Source: Pseudogemmatithrix spongiicola
GTDB taxonomy: Bacteria > Gemmatimonadota > Gemmatimonadetes > Gemmatimonadales > Gemmatimonadaceae
Length of the DNA: 64,000 nt
NCBI RefSeq assembly: GCF_030623445.1
Contig: NZ_CP130613.1
Location: forward strand, 620,001 to 684,000
Direction: 5' to 3'
Both the position numbers and the translations under genes were made by a program. The notes beneath the pieces are model-generated. The model was not told the origin of the DNA. It searched no databases and saw only the letters and a list, made by a program, of their open reading frames with translations. Of the stretch, positions 8,471 to 16,974 are shown one piece after another; position 1 is the stretch's first letter; each line of letters opens with the position of its first letter.

Positions 8471-9458
8471 GGTCAGAAGCTACGACCCGCCCCCGGGGGC
8501 GGCAACCACGCGCGCCGTGCTTCTCGCACTTCGTGACGGCGGCGTCGCGACCCAGGCGTCGACGCTCTCGCTCGAGGCCCAGCGCGAAGTTGAGGCGCCG
8601 CCGCGCGTAGAGCGTGCCACGCCCGTCGAAGGGGTCGAGATGCAGGCCCGGACGGTACCGGGCTACCCAGTGGTCGGCATCGCCGCGTTCCTCGACGGCA
8701 TCCAGCGCTCGCACGTGCGGGCACACCTCCAGGGCGTGCCGGCCGTGCATGGCGCGGTCGCCGCGGCGGTGCGCATCCGGGCGGCTCGGCGCCTCTCGGC
8801 GTGGGTCCCGCCGATCCGGTCGCATGCCTTGTACCTGCCCCAGGCGTTGCTCGACGAGACGCTGTACGCGACGCTCGCGTCGCGCTGCACGGTCGTGGAT
8901 ACCTTGGCCGAGCACGACACGGCGCAGCCGCTGCCCCGGCATCCAGGTGACCTTTCGGCGCGCGCGTTGACCGCCGTGCAGCGTGACCGCGAGCGCGCCG
9001 AGCAGGCGCTGGCGTCCGCGTGGGTGCGTGAGCGACGAGACGCCCTGCTCATCGACGGCGGCATCGCCGGCACCGAGGAAGTCGCGCGCAGCCCGCAGGT
9101 GGTGGGCGTGGTCAAATCGCACCGCACGCTGTATGTGGCGGGCGATGCGATGGACACCGTGCTCCGCCTGCGCGAGGGTGAGCGCAGCACGGCGGTGGTC
9201 GTGGCGTCGCCGCGCCGCACGCCCATCGCGACCTGGTACCTGCGCTTGCGCGACGCCGGTGCCCGCGGCCCGTTCTTCGGGCTCGTCCGCGTCGAGATCG
9301 CCCTCGACGCGCCGGATGCGATCACGGCGCGCGCCGATCTGGTCTCGCGCTGGCTGCTCGCCGAGCGCGCGCCGGTCGCGCTCCCCGATGCACGCTGGGA
9401 CGTGATGGTCTACGGCATCCGCGAGTGCGAGCAGTACCTTACCAGCATCCTGCAATGA
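8469..9458 (+). CDS. nurA: NurA-type 5'-3' nuclease
   Basis: 329 residues from the ATG at 8469. The start is uncertain because it collides with the divergent lipoprotein start; a later start such as the ATG at about 8640 is possible. NurA nucleases have an RNase H-like core with Asp in a (V/L)DG motif, a second (L/I)DG motif and a following GxxK. Here these appear as FLDGIQ (Asp about 76), LLIDGG (Asp about 196) and VVGVVKSH. The call is strongly supported by the next three genes: herA, mre11/sbcD and rad50/sbcC. NurA works with the HerA hexamer to resect DNA ends. The stop overlaps the herA ATG (ATGA). Confidence 0.72.
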   Translation: MVRSYDPPPGAATTRAVLLALRDGGVATQASTLSLEAQREVEAPPRVERATPVEGVEMQARTVPGYPVVGIAAFLDGIQRSHVRAHLQGVPAVHGAVAAAVRIRAARRLSAWVPPIRSHALYLPQALLDETLYATLASRCTVVDTLAEHDTAQPLPRHPGDLSARALTAVQRDRERAEQALASAWVRERRDALLIDGGIAGTEEVARSPQVVGVVKSHRTLYVAGDAMDTVLRLREGERSTAVVVASPRRTPIATWYLRLRDAGARGPFFGLVRVEIALDAPDAITARADLVSRWLLAERAPVALPDARWDVMVYGIRECEQYLTSILQ

Positions 9459-11416
9459 CCGACTCTCCGATCCTCGGCCGCGTCGTCGCCACCGAGCGCA
9501 AGCCGAACACGCCGCACGAGTTCCACTTCTGGACCGCGCTCGATGCTCCCGTGGGCATCGGGACGATCGTGCGCGTGGAGTCGGAGCGGCCGATCGCCGG
9601 CGTGCTGCCGACGGTCTACGGCGTGGTGACCGAAGGCTTCGGCTACACCGACCTGCAAACACCGCTGCACGACGTGCTCGGCGCCGACGGCGTGCCGGCT
9701 GCGAGCGCGATCGCGCCGACCGAGCGCACGGAGATCCGCCTGTACACCGCGGCGGTGCTGCGGCATGTGCCCGAGGAGCCGCTGCAGCCGGTGCCGATGG
9801 GCACGGTGCATCTGGCCACCGAGCAAGACGTGCAGCTGGCGCTGCGCATGGACAGCTACCTGCAGCCGGGCGCCGAGCGCGGGATTCCGGTCGGGATGTA
9901 TCGCGCGGGCGGGACGCAGGCGGCGGTGCATCTGGACGCCGATTTCCTGCTCGGGCCCGAGGCCGCGCACCTGAGCATCAGCGGTGTGTCGGGCCTCGCG
10001 ACGAAGACCAGCGCGGTCGAGTGGCTGCTGGGCAGCATCTTTGCGCACTTCCCGCAGGACAAGGACGGCGTGGCAGCGGTGTGCTTCAACGTGAAGGGCC
10101 CCGACCTCTGCTTCCTCGACCAGCCGGCGTCGTCGCTGAGTGATGACGAACGCGCGATGTACGCGGCGCTCAAGGTGCCCGCCGAGCCGTTCAAGGACGT
10201 GCACTACTACGCGCCGTGGACGGCGAAGGGCTTCCAGCTCGCGACGCTGCGCAGCAACGAGGCACTGCAGGACAACGTGCAGCCGCTGACCTGGGGTCTG
10301 CGCGAGACGCTGCAGTACGCCGAGGTGTTGCTCAACAAGGATGACGTCGACGCCAAGGCCGATGCGTTGATCGACTTCATCAAGGAGCGCGTGCTGGACC
10401 AATCGTTCAGCGACGCGCTGTTCGACGCGCCCGTCGAGGTGCGGAGCTTCGCGGACCTCGAGAAGTGGTTCTCGACGCTGCTGCGCGCGATGGAGTCGCG
10501 CAACGCGGACGTGTGGCGCACGCACCACGTGGCCACCATCCGCAAGGTGCGAAACCGATTGACCAATATCTCCACGCGCTGCCGCGGTCTCGTCACCGAC
10601 GACGGCAGCGTCAGCGACCTGCCCTTCGGCGAGTTCCGTGACCGCGCCGTGTACGTGGTGGATGTGGCGAACCTCGAGGAGGATGCACAGGACCTCGTGT
10701 TCGCGCGCGTGGTCTCGCAGCTGCGCGAGTACCTCGAGAAGCGGCAGCTCGGCGTGTCGCAGGTCGTGGTGTTCGTGGATGAGCTGAACAAGTACGCGCC
10801 GGCCGACGGGCCGGACACGTACGTGCGCAAGATGCTGCTCGACATCGCCGAACGCGGCCGCTACCTGGGGCTCGTGCTGTTCGGCGCCCAGCAGTTCCGC
10901 TCGCAGGTGCATCGGCGCGTGGTGGGCAACAGCGGGACGGCGCTGTACGGACGCATGGACCCCGACGAGCTCGCGACACCGGGCTACCAGACCTTGGCGC
11001 CGGCCACGAAGGCGCGGCTGGCCACGCTGGAGAAGGGCCAGTTGATGGTGCGGCATCCGCACTTCGGGCAGCCGATCTTCGTGCGCTTCCCGCGGCCGGC
11101 AGTGCTCACCGGGCGCGAGGGCGTGGAGCGCTTCCCGCAGGCGGAAGAGCTGCCGCTCGATGCCGCCATCACCAAGGCGCTGCGCCGGCTGGACCCGAGC
11201 ATCACGCTGAGCTGGGTGCAGGACAGCATCGCGCTGGCCGGCGACAGCGAGGACGACATCCTCCGCGCCCGCAACCGCACGCTGCAGACCAAGCCCGACG
11301 ACGTGAAGGCGTTCTTCCGCGCGCAGCTGAAGAAGCGCGTGGCCGCCGAGCCGGCGCGGCGCGGCCCGGCACCGTTGCGGGCGGGGCCGCCGCTGGACGA
11401 TCCCTACGGCGCTTAA
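9455..11416 (+). CDS. herA: HerA-type hexameric DNA translocase/helicase (HerA/FtsK superfamily)
   Basis: 653 residues. Residues 1-90 resemble the N-terminal beta-barrel (HAS) domain of HerA. A Walker A-like segment near residue 175 reads GVSGLATKTS, so the last glycine of the usual GxGK(S/T) is Thr while Lys-Thr is kept. Walker B is VVVFVDELNKY (about residue 440), and a sensor/arginine-finger region with FGAQQFRSQV and ALYGRMD follows. HerA pumps duplex DNA to NurA during end resection. The gene overlaps nurA by four bases and lies 28 bases before sbcD, all one operon. Confidence 0.85.
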   Translation: MTDSPILGRVVATERKPNTPHEFHFWTALDAPVGIGTIVRVESERPIAGVLPTVYGVVTEGFGYTDLQTPLHDVLGADGVPAASAIAPTERTEIRLYTAAVLRHVPEEPLQPVPMGTVHLATEQDVQLALRMDSYLQPGAERGIPVGMYRAGGTQAAVHLDADFLLGPEAAHLSISGVSGLATKTSAVEWLLGSIFAHFPQDKDGVAAVCFNVKGPDLCFLDQPASSLSDDERAMYAALKVPAEPFKDVHYYAPWTAKGFQLATLRSNEALQDNVQPLTWGLRETLQYAEVLLNKDDVDAKADALIDFIKERVLDQSFSDALFDAPVEVRSFADLEKWFSTLLRAMESRNADVWRTHHVATIRKVRNRLTNISTRCRGLVTDDGSVSDLPFGEFRDRAVYVVDVANLEEDAQDLVFARVVSQLREYLEKRQLGVSQVVVFVDELNKYAPADGPDTYVRKMLLDIAERGRYLGLVLFGAQQFRSQVHRRVVGNSGTALYGRMDPDELATPGYQTLAPATKARLATLEKGQLMVRHPHFGQPIFVRFPRPAVLTGREGVERFPQAEELPLDAAITKALRRLDPSITLSWVQDSIALAGDSEDDILRARNRTLQTKPDDVKAFFRAQLKKRVAAEPARRGPAPLRAGPPLDDPYGA

Positions 11417-11444
11417 GGCAGCATCGCCGTAGATTCCCCTCTGC

Positions 11445-12644
11445 GTGCGTCTCGTCCACCTCTCCGACCTCCACCTCGGCTTCCGCCAGTTCCAGCGGTC
11501 CACTCCCGCTGGCATCAACCAGCGCGAAGCCGATGTCGCGGCGTCGTTCACGCGCGCCGTGGACCGCATCATCGCGCTCGCACCTGATGTGGTGCTGATC
11601 GGCGGCGACGTGTTCCATACCGTGCGGCCGACGAACACGGCGATCCTGCACGCCTTCAACCAGTTCGCGCGCCTCGTGCAAGCGCTGCCCGAGGCTAAGA
11701 TCGTCATCGCCGCCGGCAATCACGACATGCCGCGGTCCACGGAGACGATCTGCATCCTGCGCCTCTTCGCCGCGCCGCTCGGCATCTACGTCGCGGACCG
11801 CGAGGCGAAGCGCTTCACCTTCGAATCGCTCGACCTCGCGGTGCTCGCCGTGCCGGACCTGCCGCCGGGCTCCGTGGAGCTCGCGCCCGACCCGGCGTTC
11901 AAGTACAACGTGCTCGTCATGCACGGCGAAGTGCAGGGCGTGCTGCCGCAGGCCGAGCGCAGCGAGCATCCCGACCGCGCCGCGATGCGCATCCCCGTCG
12001 CCGACGTGAGCCGGCCAGGCTGGGACTACGTCGCGCTTGGCCATTACCACGTCTATGCGCGGGTCGCCGAGCACGCGTTTTACTCGGGCGCGCTGGACTA
12101 CACGAGCACGAATCCCTGGGGCGAGCTGGCCGCTGAACGCGCGGCCAAACTGCCGGGCAAGGGCATGATCGAGCGCGACCTCGCGACGGGGAAGCAGACC
12201 TTCCACCCGCTGCCGGTGACGCGGCCGTTCGTGGACCTGCCGCCGATTGCCGGCGCGGGGCTTGCCGCGGCGGAGATCGACGCCGCGATACAGGCCGCGG
12301 TGACGAAGCTGCCCGACGGCGTGGACGGCAAGGTCGTGCGCCTCGTGCTGAAGGACGTGCCGCGGCACGTGGCCCGCGAGCTCGACCACAAGGCCCTGCG
12401 CGACCTGCAGAAGCGGGCGCTGCACTTCCAGCTCGATGTGCGGAAGCCGGAGGCCGTGCGCGTGGACCGGAGCGGCGCCCCGGGGCGCAAGGCCTCGCTG
12501 GCCGATACCCTGCGCGAGTCGCTGCGCGCGCGGAACCTGCCGAACGACGTCGATCGCGACGCCTTTGTCGCACTGGGGCTGCGCTTCCTCGAACAGGCCG
12601 AGGAGAGCGAGCCGCAGCCGGCGCTGCCGGGGAGCGACGCGTGA
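11445..12644 (+). CDS. sbcD: Mre11/SbcD-type DNA double-strand-break nuclease subunit
   Basis: 399 residues from a GTG at 11445. The calcineurin-like phosphoesterase motifs are in order: HLSDLHLGF, IGGDVFH, AGNHD, VMHGE and ALGHYHVY. These bind the two Mn ions that drive exonuclease and hairpin endonuclease activity. The C-terminal third would form the capping domain and the Rad50-binding helices. The stop overlaps the sbcC start as GTGA. The product forms the Mre11-Rad50 complex with the next gene, and the upstream nurA-herA pair suggests joint end processing. Confidence 0.92.
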   Translation: MRLVHLSDLHLGFRQFQRSTPAGINQREADVAASFTRAVDRIIALAPDVVLIGGDVFHTVRPTNTAILHAFNQFARLVQALPEAKIVIAAGNHDMPRSTETICILRLFAAPLGIYVADREAKRFTFESLDLAVLAVPDLPPGSVELAPDPAFKYNVLVMHGEVQGVLPQAERSEHPDRAAMRIPVADVSRPGWDYVALGHYHVYARVAEHAFYSGALDYTSTNPWGELAAERAAKLPGKGMIERDLATGKQTFHPLPVTRPFVDLPPIAGAGLAAAEIDAAIQAAVTKLPDGVDGKVVRLVLKDVPRHVARELDHKALRDLQKRALHFQLDVRKPEAVRVDRSGAPGRKASLADTLRESLRARNLPNDVDRDAFVALGLRFLEQAEESEPQPALPGSDA

Positions 12645-15079
12645 GACTGACGCGACTCAAGCTCACCAACTTCCGTCAGCACGCGGACACCACGCTCGAG
12701 TTCGACTCGGGGCTGACGGGCATCATCGGGCCCAACGGCGCCGGCAAGTCGACGATCCTCGAAGCCATTGCCTGGGTGCTCTACGGAGGCGCCATCCTCC
12801 GCGGCACCAACGACTCGATCCGCTTCCAGCGGGCGCCGGCACGCTCGCCGGTGCGGGTGGAGCTGGACTTCGAGCTGGGCGGGCATCGCTACCGCGTGGT
12901 GCGCGGGCTGTCGATGGCCGAGCTCTACCTGGACGGCGCGGCCGAGCCCATCGCGAACTCGGTGACGGAAGTGGCGAGCCTCCTGCAGCGTCGCCTCGGC
13001 ATGACGCGCACGGAGTTCTTCAACACGTATTTCACCGGTCAGAAGGATCTGGCGGTGATGCAGGCGCTCTCGGCATCGGAACGCGCGCAGTTCCTCTCCC
13101 GCGTGCTCGGCTACGAGAAGCTGCGCGTGGCGCAGGACCTCTGCGCGGCGCGGCGGCGTGAGTTGACGAGCGAGGTCGCCGGTCTGCGGGCGGGCATGCC
13201 GGAGCGCGACGCGGTGCTGCGCGAACTGGCGCATGCGACCGAAACGCTGCGCGCGGCGACCAAGGCGACGGAGTCGGCGGAGCGCGCGGCGCGCGAGACG
13301 GAAGCGGCCTTCGCCGACATCGCGCCGCGCTGGCAGGCCGCGCAGACGGGGCGCGAGGAGCGGGAGCGGATCGAGCGCGAGCTCGCGGCACTCGCGGCGG
13401 AGGAGCAAGCCCTCGTCCGCAACCTCGAGAAGCTCGATCATGAGTTGGCCCAGGTGAACGAGGCCAGGACGCAGCTCGCCCCGATGCTCCCGGACCTCGA
13501 TGCGCTGCAGCGCGCCGACGATGCGCTGGAGGCCCAGCGGGCCCTGCAGGCCAGCGATGGCCGGCGGCGCGCGCTGGAGACCTCGCGCACGAACCTCGGC
13601 ACGGACTGCGCGGCGCTCGAGCAGGAGGTGGCGCGGCTGCGCGAGTCCGCCTCGCACGCCGAGGCGCTCGGCAAGGACGTGACGGACCGCCGTGCCGAGC
13701 TGGAGCGCGCACATGGCAAGCTCGAACTGCGGCGCACCGAGTGGGTGCGCGAGCGCGAGTCGGTGGAGAGCCGCCTGCGCACCCTCCGCGAGACCTATGC
13801 CGACCTCCGCGACCAGCGCGACGTGCTCTTGAATGCCGGCGAGGCGGGCAACTGCCCGACCTGCACGCGCCCGTTGGGTGAGCATTTCCGCGCGGTGCTG
13901 GAGACCGTCGAGCGCCAGTTGGAGACCGTCGAGGCGGACGGCAGCTACTTCCGCACGCGGCGCGACCAGCTCGAGGCGATGCCGGCGGACATCGAGCATC
14001 TCGACGAGCTGCGCAAGAAGCTCACCGCGGATGTCACGGCGCTGGAGCGGCGCCTGACGGAGGCGCAGCAGGACGCGCGTCGCCTGGTGGCGGAGGAGCA
14101 GGACCTCGCGGCAAAGCGCGCGCGACTGGCCACGGTGGCGGCGGAGCTGGCCTCGCTGCCGAGCGGCTACGATGCCGCGGTGCATCAGGCGCTCGACGCG
14201 GAGCGTGAGCGCTTGGTGGAGCGCACGACGATCGCGAACCGGCTCTCGCTGCGGATCGAGCGCGAGCCGGCGTTGCTGCGCGAGCGCGAGACGCTGCTGC
14301 GGCAGCGCGACGACCTGCAGGCGCGCCGTGAGGCCGCGGAGCAGCGGCGTGCGCGCCTGACCGTCCCCGATGGCGACTACGCCGAGCTGCGGCGCCTGCA
14401 TGATGGCGTGGCAGCGGCGCACGCCGAGGCCAGCCAGCGCGCCGCGGCGGCGAAGGCCGCGCGGGATGTGGCCGCGGCCGGCGCGGAGCGCGCCGCCCAG
14501 GCGAAGGCGGCGTACGAGGCCTTGGCGGCGAAGGTCGCGGCGCTGGAGTCCGACCGCCGCGTGCACGACGAGCTGCACCGTGCGTATTCGGAACTGCGCA
14601 ACGAGCTCAACTTCCAGCTGCGGCCGGAGATCGGCGAGATCGCGTCGGAGCTGCTGAAGACGATCACCGACGCGCGGTACACGGAGCTCGAGCTGGACGA
14701 CAAGTACCGCATCCAGGTGCTCGAGGACGGCGTGCCGAAGCCGGTGATCTCCGGCGGCGAGGAAGACGTCGCGCATCTCGTGCTGCGGCTGGCCATCTCG
14801 CAGATGATCGCCGATCGCGCGGGGCAGGCGTTCTCGCTGCTCATCCTCGACGAGGTCTTCGGCTCGCTCGACGACGTGCGGCGGGCGAACGTGGTGTCGT
14901 TGTTGCGGGGGCTGGAGGATCGCTTCGACCAGGTCATCGTCATCACGCACATCGAGGGCGTGCGCGACGGACTCGATCGCGTCATCCAGGTCGGCGTGGA
15001 CGAAGAGACCGGCGCGGCGAAGGTCACGCAGGTGGATACGGCGGTGGCGGCGCTGCAGGCCGCGGAGGCCGCGGCGTGA
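12641..15079 (+). CDS. sbcC: Rad50/SbcC-type SMC ATPase
   Basis: 812 residues from a GTG at 12641, shorter than E. coli SbcC and closer to archaeal Rad50. Walker A is at about residues 29-37 (GPNGAGKST) and a Q-loop TGQKDL lies near 130. Two long coiled-coil arms (Glu/Arg/Ala heptads) flank the zinc hook CPTC at about residue 405. The C-terminal lobe has the ABC signature SGGEEDVA, Walker B LLILDEVF and a His-switch THIE. It bridges DNA ends and gates the Mre11 nuclease. It is the fourth gene of the nurA operon. Confidence 0.92.
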   Translation: MRLTRLKLTNFRQHADTTLEFDSGLTGIIGPNGAGKSTILEAIAWVLYGGAILRGTNDSIRFQRAPARSPVRVELDFELGGHRYRVVRGLSMAELYLDGAAEPIANSVTEVASLLQRRLGMTRTEFFNTYFTGQKDLAVMQALSASERAQFLSRVLGYEKLRVAQDLCAARRRELTSEVAGLRAGMPERDAVLRELAHATETLRAATKATESAERAARETEAAFADIAPRWQAAQTGREERERIERELAALAAEEQALVRNLEKLDHELAQVNEARTQLAPMLPDLDALQRADDALEAQRALQASDGRRRALETSRTNLGTDCAALEQEVARLRESASHAEALGKDVTDRRAELERAHGKLELRRTEWVRERESVESRLRTLRETYADLRDQRDVLLNAGEAGNCPTCTRPLGEHFRAVLETVERQLETVEADGSYFRTRRDQLEAMPADIEHLDELRKKLTADVTALERRLTEAQQDARRLVAEEQDLAAKRARLATVAAELASLPSGYDAAVHQALDAERERLVERTTIANRLSLRIEREPALLRERETLLRQRDDLQARREAAEQRRARLTVPDGDYAELRRLHDGVAAAHAEASQRAAAAKAARDVAAAGAERAAQAKAAYEALAAKVAALESDRRVHDELHRAYSELRNELNFQLRPEIGEIASELLKTITDARYTELELDDKYRIQVLEDGVPKPVISGGEEDVAHLVLRLAISQMIADRAGQAFSLLILDEVFGSLDDVRRANVVSLLRGLEDRFDQVIVITHIEGVRDGLDRVIQVGVDEETGAAKVTQVDTAVAALQAAEAAA

Positions 15080-15092
15080 CCCGGAGCGGCGC

Positions 15093-16061
15093 GTGAGCGA
15101 GCCGCAGGCCCAGGTCTCCCGCGTGAGCGGGCCGTTCGCGGTACGCGTCGAGGACATCGCGCCGCTCAACGCGATCTTCAGCGATGCGTTCAGCGAGCGC
15201 TACCGTCGCGACGGGATGTCGGGCGTGCGCGTGCCACCGCTCAACCCCGCGATCTGGCGCTTTGCGATCGAGTCGGCGGGCGCCGGGGCGATGCTGTGGC
15301 GCGACGCGGCGGGGGACATCGCGGCGTTCAACTTCGCCCATGCGCTGGGCCGCGAGGGATGGATGGGGCCGCTGGCCGTGCGCGAGGACCTGCAGGCGCA
15401 CCGGCTGGGCCATCGCATCGTCGAGGCGGGCATCGCCCATCTCAAGCAGCAGGGCTGCACGACGATCGGCCTCGAGACGATGCCGCGCACGATGGACAAC
15501 ATCGGCTTCTACGCGTCGATGGGATTCGTGCCGGCGCCGCTGACGATTACCGTCACCATGGATGCGATTGGCGGCGTAGCGCCGCGCCTGCTCGGCCACG
15601 CCGGGAGCGGCGAGCGCGAGCGACTGCTAGGAGATTGCGCCGCGTTGCTCGCGCGCGTGCGCCCCGGGGCCGACTACACCCGCGAGCTGGCGCTCACGCT
15701 GCGGCACGGCCTCGGCGACGTCCTGCTGCACACCGCGGAGGACGGACAGCTGCGCGGCTTCGCGCTGTACCACGAGATCCCGCTGGTCGAAGGACGCAGC
15801 CGCGAGGAGCTGCGCGTGCTCAAGCTCGCGGTGGACGATGCGCGCGAACTCCCGGCGCTGATGCATCTCGTGCGGGTGCAGGCGCGGCGCAGCGGCACGA
15901 TGCGCGCCGCGCTGCGGGTGCAGGGCGAGTTCCCCGATGCCCTGCGGGTCCTCGTGGCACACGGGGCACGCGTGCGCTGGACGGACCTGCGGATGACGCT
16001 GACCGGCTACGGCGAAGTGCCGACGCCCGTCGGCATGGCGATCTCCAACTGGGAGATCTGA
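15093..16061 (+). CDS. GNAT-family N-acetyltransferase
   Basis: 322 residues from a GTG 13 bases after sbcC, so probably the last gene of that operon. Residues 10-150 form a GNAT domain: GPLAVREDLQAHRLGHRIVEAGI is the acetyl-CoA-binding motif A (loop R-x-x-R/G-x-G), followed by the NIGFYASMGF motif B. The C-terminal half looks like a second, weaker GNAT-like fold. The substrate is unknown; a link to repair is only positional. Confidence 0.8.
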   Translation: MSEPQAQVSRVSGPFAVRVEDIAPLNAIFSDAFSERYRRDGMSGVRVPPLNPAIWRFAIESAGAGAMLWRDAAGDIAAFNFAHALGREGWMGPLAVREDLQAHRLGHRIVEAGIAHLKQQGCTTIGLETMPRTMDNIGFYASMGFVPAPLTITVTMDAIGGVAPRLLGHAGSGERERLLGDCAALLARVRPGADYTRELALTLRHGLGDVLLHTAEDGQLRGFALYHEIPLVEGRSREELRVLKLAVDDARELPALMHLVRVQARRSGTMRAALRVQGEFPDALRVLVAHGARVRWTDLRMTLTGYGEVPTPVGMAISNWEI

Positions 16062-16065
16062 GGCG

Positions 16066-16242
16066 TCAGCGTCCGCGCTGCTCGCCTTTGCGGGCGCGCT
16101 CGGCCCGCTTCACGGCACCGAGCACGATGAACATCACGCCAAGCGTGAGGAACAGGTGGATGAAGCCCGGGCCCTCGAACACGAAGGTCCCGAGGATCCA
16201 CAGCCCGAGCATCGCGATGCCGCCGACGGTCAAGAGGTCCAT
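16066..16242 (-). CDS. Small two-helix membrane protein (58 residues)
   Basis: A 58-codon minus-strand frame starting ATG at 16242 and ending TGA at 16066. It begins MDLLTVGGIAMLGLWILG and has two hydrophobic helices (about 4-20 and 27-45) separated by an FEGPG turn, then a basic tail (KRAERARKGEQRGR). The pattern resembles small lmo0937/DUF5670-type membrane proteins, but the match is by eye. It lies convergent to the acetyltransferase with a 4-base gap, and its start is close to the divergent promoter at 16277. Function unknown. Confidence 0.6.
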   Translation of the reverse strand: MDLLTVGGIAMLGLWILGTFVFEGPGFIHLFLTLGVMFIVLGAVKRAERARKGEQRGR

Positions 16243-16276
16243 GCCGAAACGTAACGATTGCGGCGGCGTCGTGTGA

Positions 16277-16305
16277 TTGACGGGTTCGGGAGCGGCCCCT
16301 ACTAT
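16277..16305 (+). promoter_or_regulatory. Sigma-70-type promoter for the structured RNA
   Basis: TTGACG (16277-16282) and TACTAT (16300-16305) are separated by exactly 17 bases, a near-consensus housekeeping promoter and the clearest one in the window. The predicted start is near A16312. It points to the structured RNA and not directly to the PTPS gene, because a strong terminator intervenes. Confidence 0.65.
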
Positions 16306-16311
16306 TCCCCC

Positions 16312-16518
16312 ACGATTCGTTGGGACAGGGAGAATTACTTTTTGAGCCGATAAGTCCTCCGAGGCGGATCCGACATCTCTGCCGACGACACGCCCGGACG
16401 CCGGGAAGTCGGACGTAGGGTGAGGACCTTAGCGTTCGACAGGGCTTCAAAAAACCCTCTCTGCTCCCTCTCTTTGCTGACGCGCCGCCCGGCAAGCCGG
16501 GCGGCGCGTCGGTGTTTT
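16312..16518 (+). ncRNA. Stand-alone structured RNA, possibly 6S RNA
   Basis: A non-coding stretch with its own promoter and terminator. It can fold into one long rod. A closing stem pairs TTTTTGAGCC (16339-16348) with GGCTTCAAAAA (16443-16453). An asymmetric central bubble follows (GAT on the 5' side against about 12 bases on the 3' side). Next come AAGTCCTC (16352-16359) with GAGGACCTT (16422-16430), TCCGAC with GTCGGA (16369-16374 and 16408-16413), and an apical CCCGG/CCGGG hairpin (16393-16405). A rod with a large asymmetric central bubble is the hallmark of 6S RNA, which traps the housekeeping RNA polymerase. The segment GAGCCGATA also occurs in E. coli 6S. Family identity is not proven; a leader of the pterin operon is the main alternative. 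Confidence 0.5.
16479..16518 (+). terminator. Rho-independent terminator of the structured RNA
   Basis: A perfect 14-bp GC stem (GACGCGCCGCCCGG / CCGGGCGGCGCGTC, 16479-16492 and 16497-16510) with a CAAG loop is followed by GGTGTTTT. It ends the RNA before the PTPS gene. Confidence 0.8.
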
Positions 16519-16560
16519 CCCCTCGCGGAACATTCGATTCCGCTGCAGGATTACGTAGCC

Positions 16561-16974
16561 ATGCCACTCGTCACCGCCACCCGACTCGTCAAGTTCAACG
16601 CCGGCCACCGGGTCTACAATCCCGCGTGGAGCGACGAGCGCAACAGCGCGACCTTCGGGAAGTGCAGCAACCCGAACGGCCACGGTCATAACTACACGCT
16701 CGAGATCACGATCGAGGGTGAGGTGGATCCGGAGACGGGCTACGTCATGGACCTCGGCGAGCTCAAGCGCATCGCCGAGCGGGAACTTGTCCAGCATCTG
16801 GACCACAAGAATCTGAATCTCGACGTGCCCTTCATGGCGGGAACCATTCCCACTACGGAAAACCTTGTATTGGCATGCTGGCGCGTGCTCGCGCCCAAGG
16901 TTGCTCCTTCGCGCCTCGTGCGCCTCAAGTTGTGGGAGACGGAAAATCATTATGTCGAATACGATGGCCGCTGA
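16561..16974 (+). CDS. 6-pyruvoyltetrahydropterin synthase-type enzyme (PTPS/QueD family)
   Basis: 137 residues from the ATG at 16561. The zinc histidines are in AGHRVY and NGHGHNY, and the catalytic cysteine is in [26 protein letters not shown] segment and a TTENL and [10 protein letters not shown] end follow. These blocks resemble animal PTPS more than E. coli QueD (which has CGRLHGHS), so the product is more likely 6-pyruvoyltetrahydropterin than the queuosine precursor. A weak hairpin (16525-16543) precedes the start. The 3' end overlaps folE by 23 bases. With folE and the following reductase it could make tetrahydrobiopterin; QueD or PTPS-III activity remains possible. Confidence 0.8.
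   Translation: MPLVTATRLVKFNAGHRVYNPAWSDERNSATFGKCSNPNGHGHNYTLEITIEGEVDPETGYVMDLGELKRIAERELVQHLDHKNLNLDVPFMAGTIPTTENLVLACWRVLAPKVAPSRLVRLKLWETENHYVEYDGR

Noticed and set aside
9410-15169. Very long antisense open frames (769 and 1023 codons) opposite herA and sbcC
   Set aside because: They are shadows of very GC-rich coding sequence: Arg/His/Ala-rich, no motifs, while the plus-strand frames have full protein signatures.
16312-16560. preQ1 or tetrahydrofolate riboswitch before the pterin genes
   Set aside because: The fold is a long single rod ended by a terminator well before the gene, without the conserved pseudoknot core of those riboswitches.
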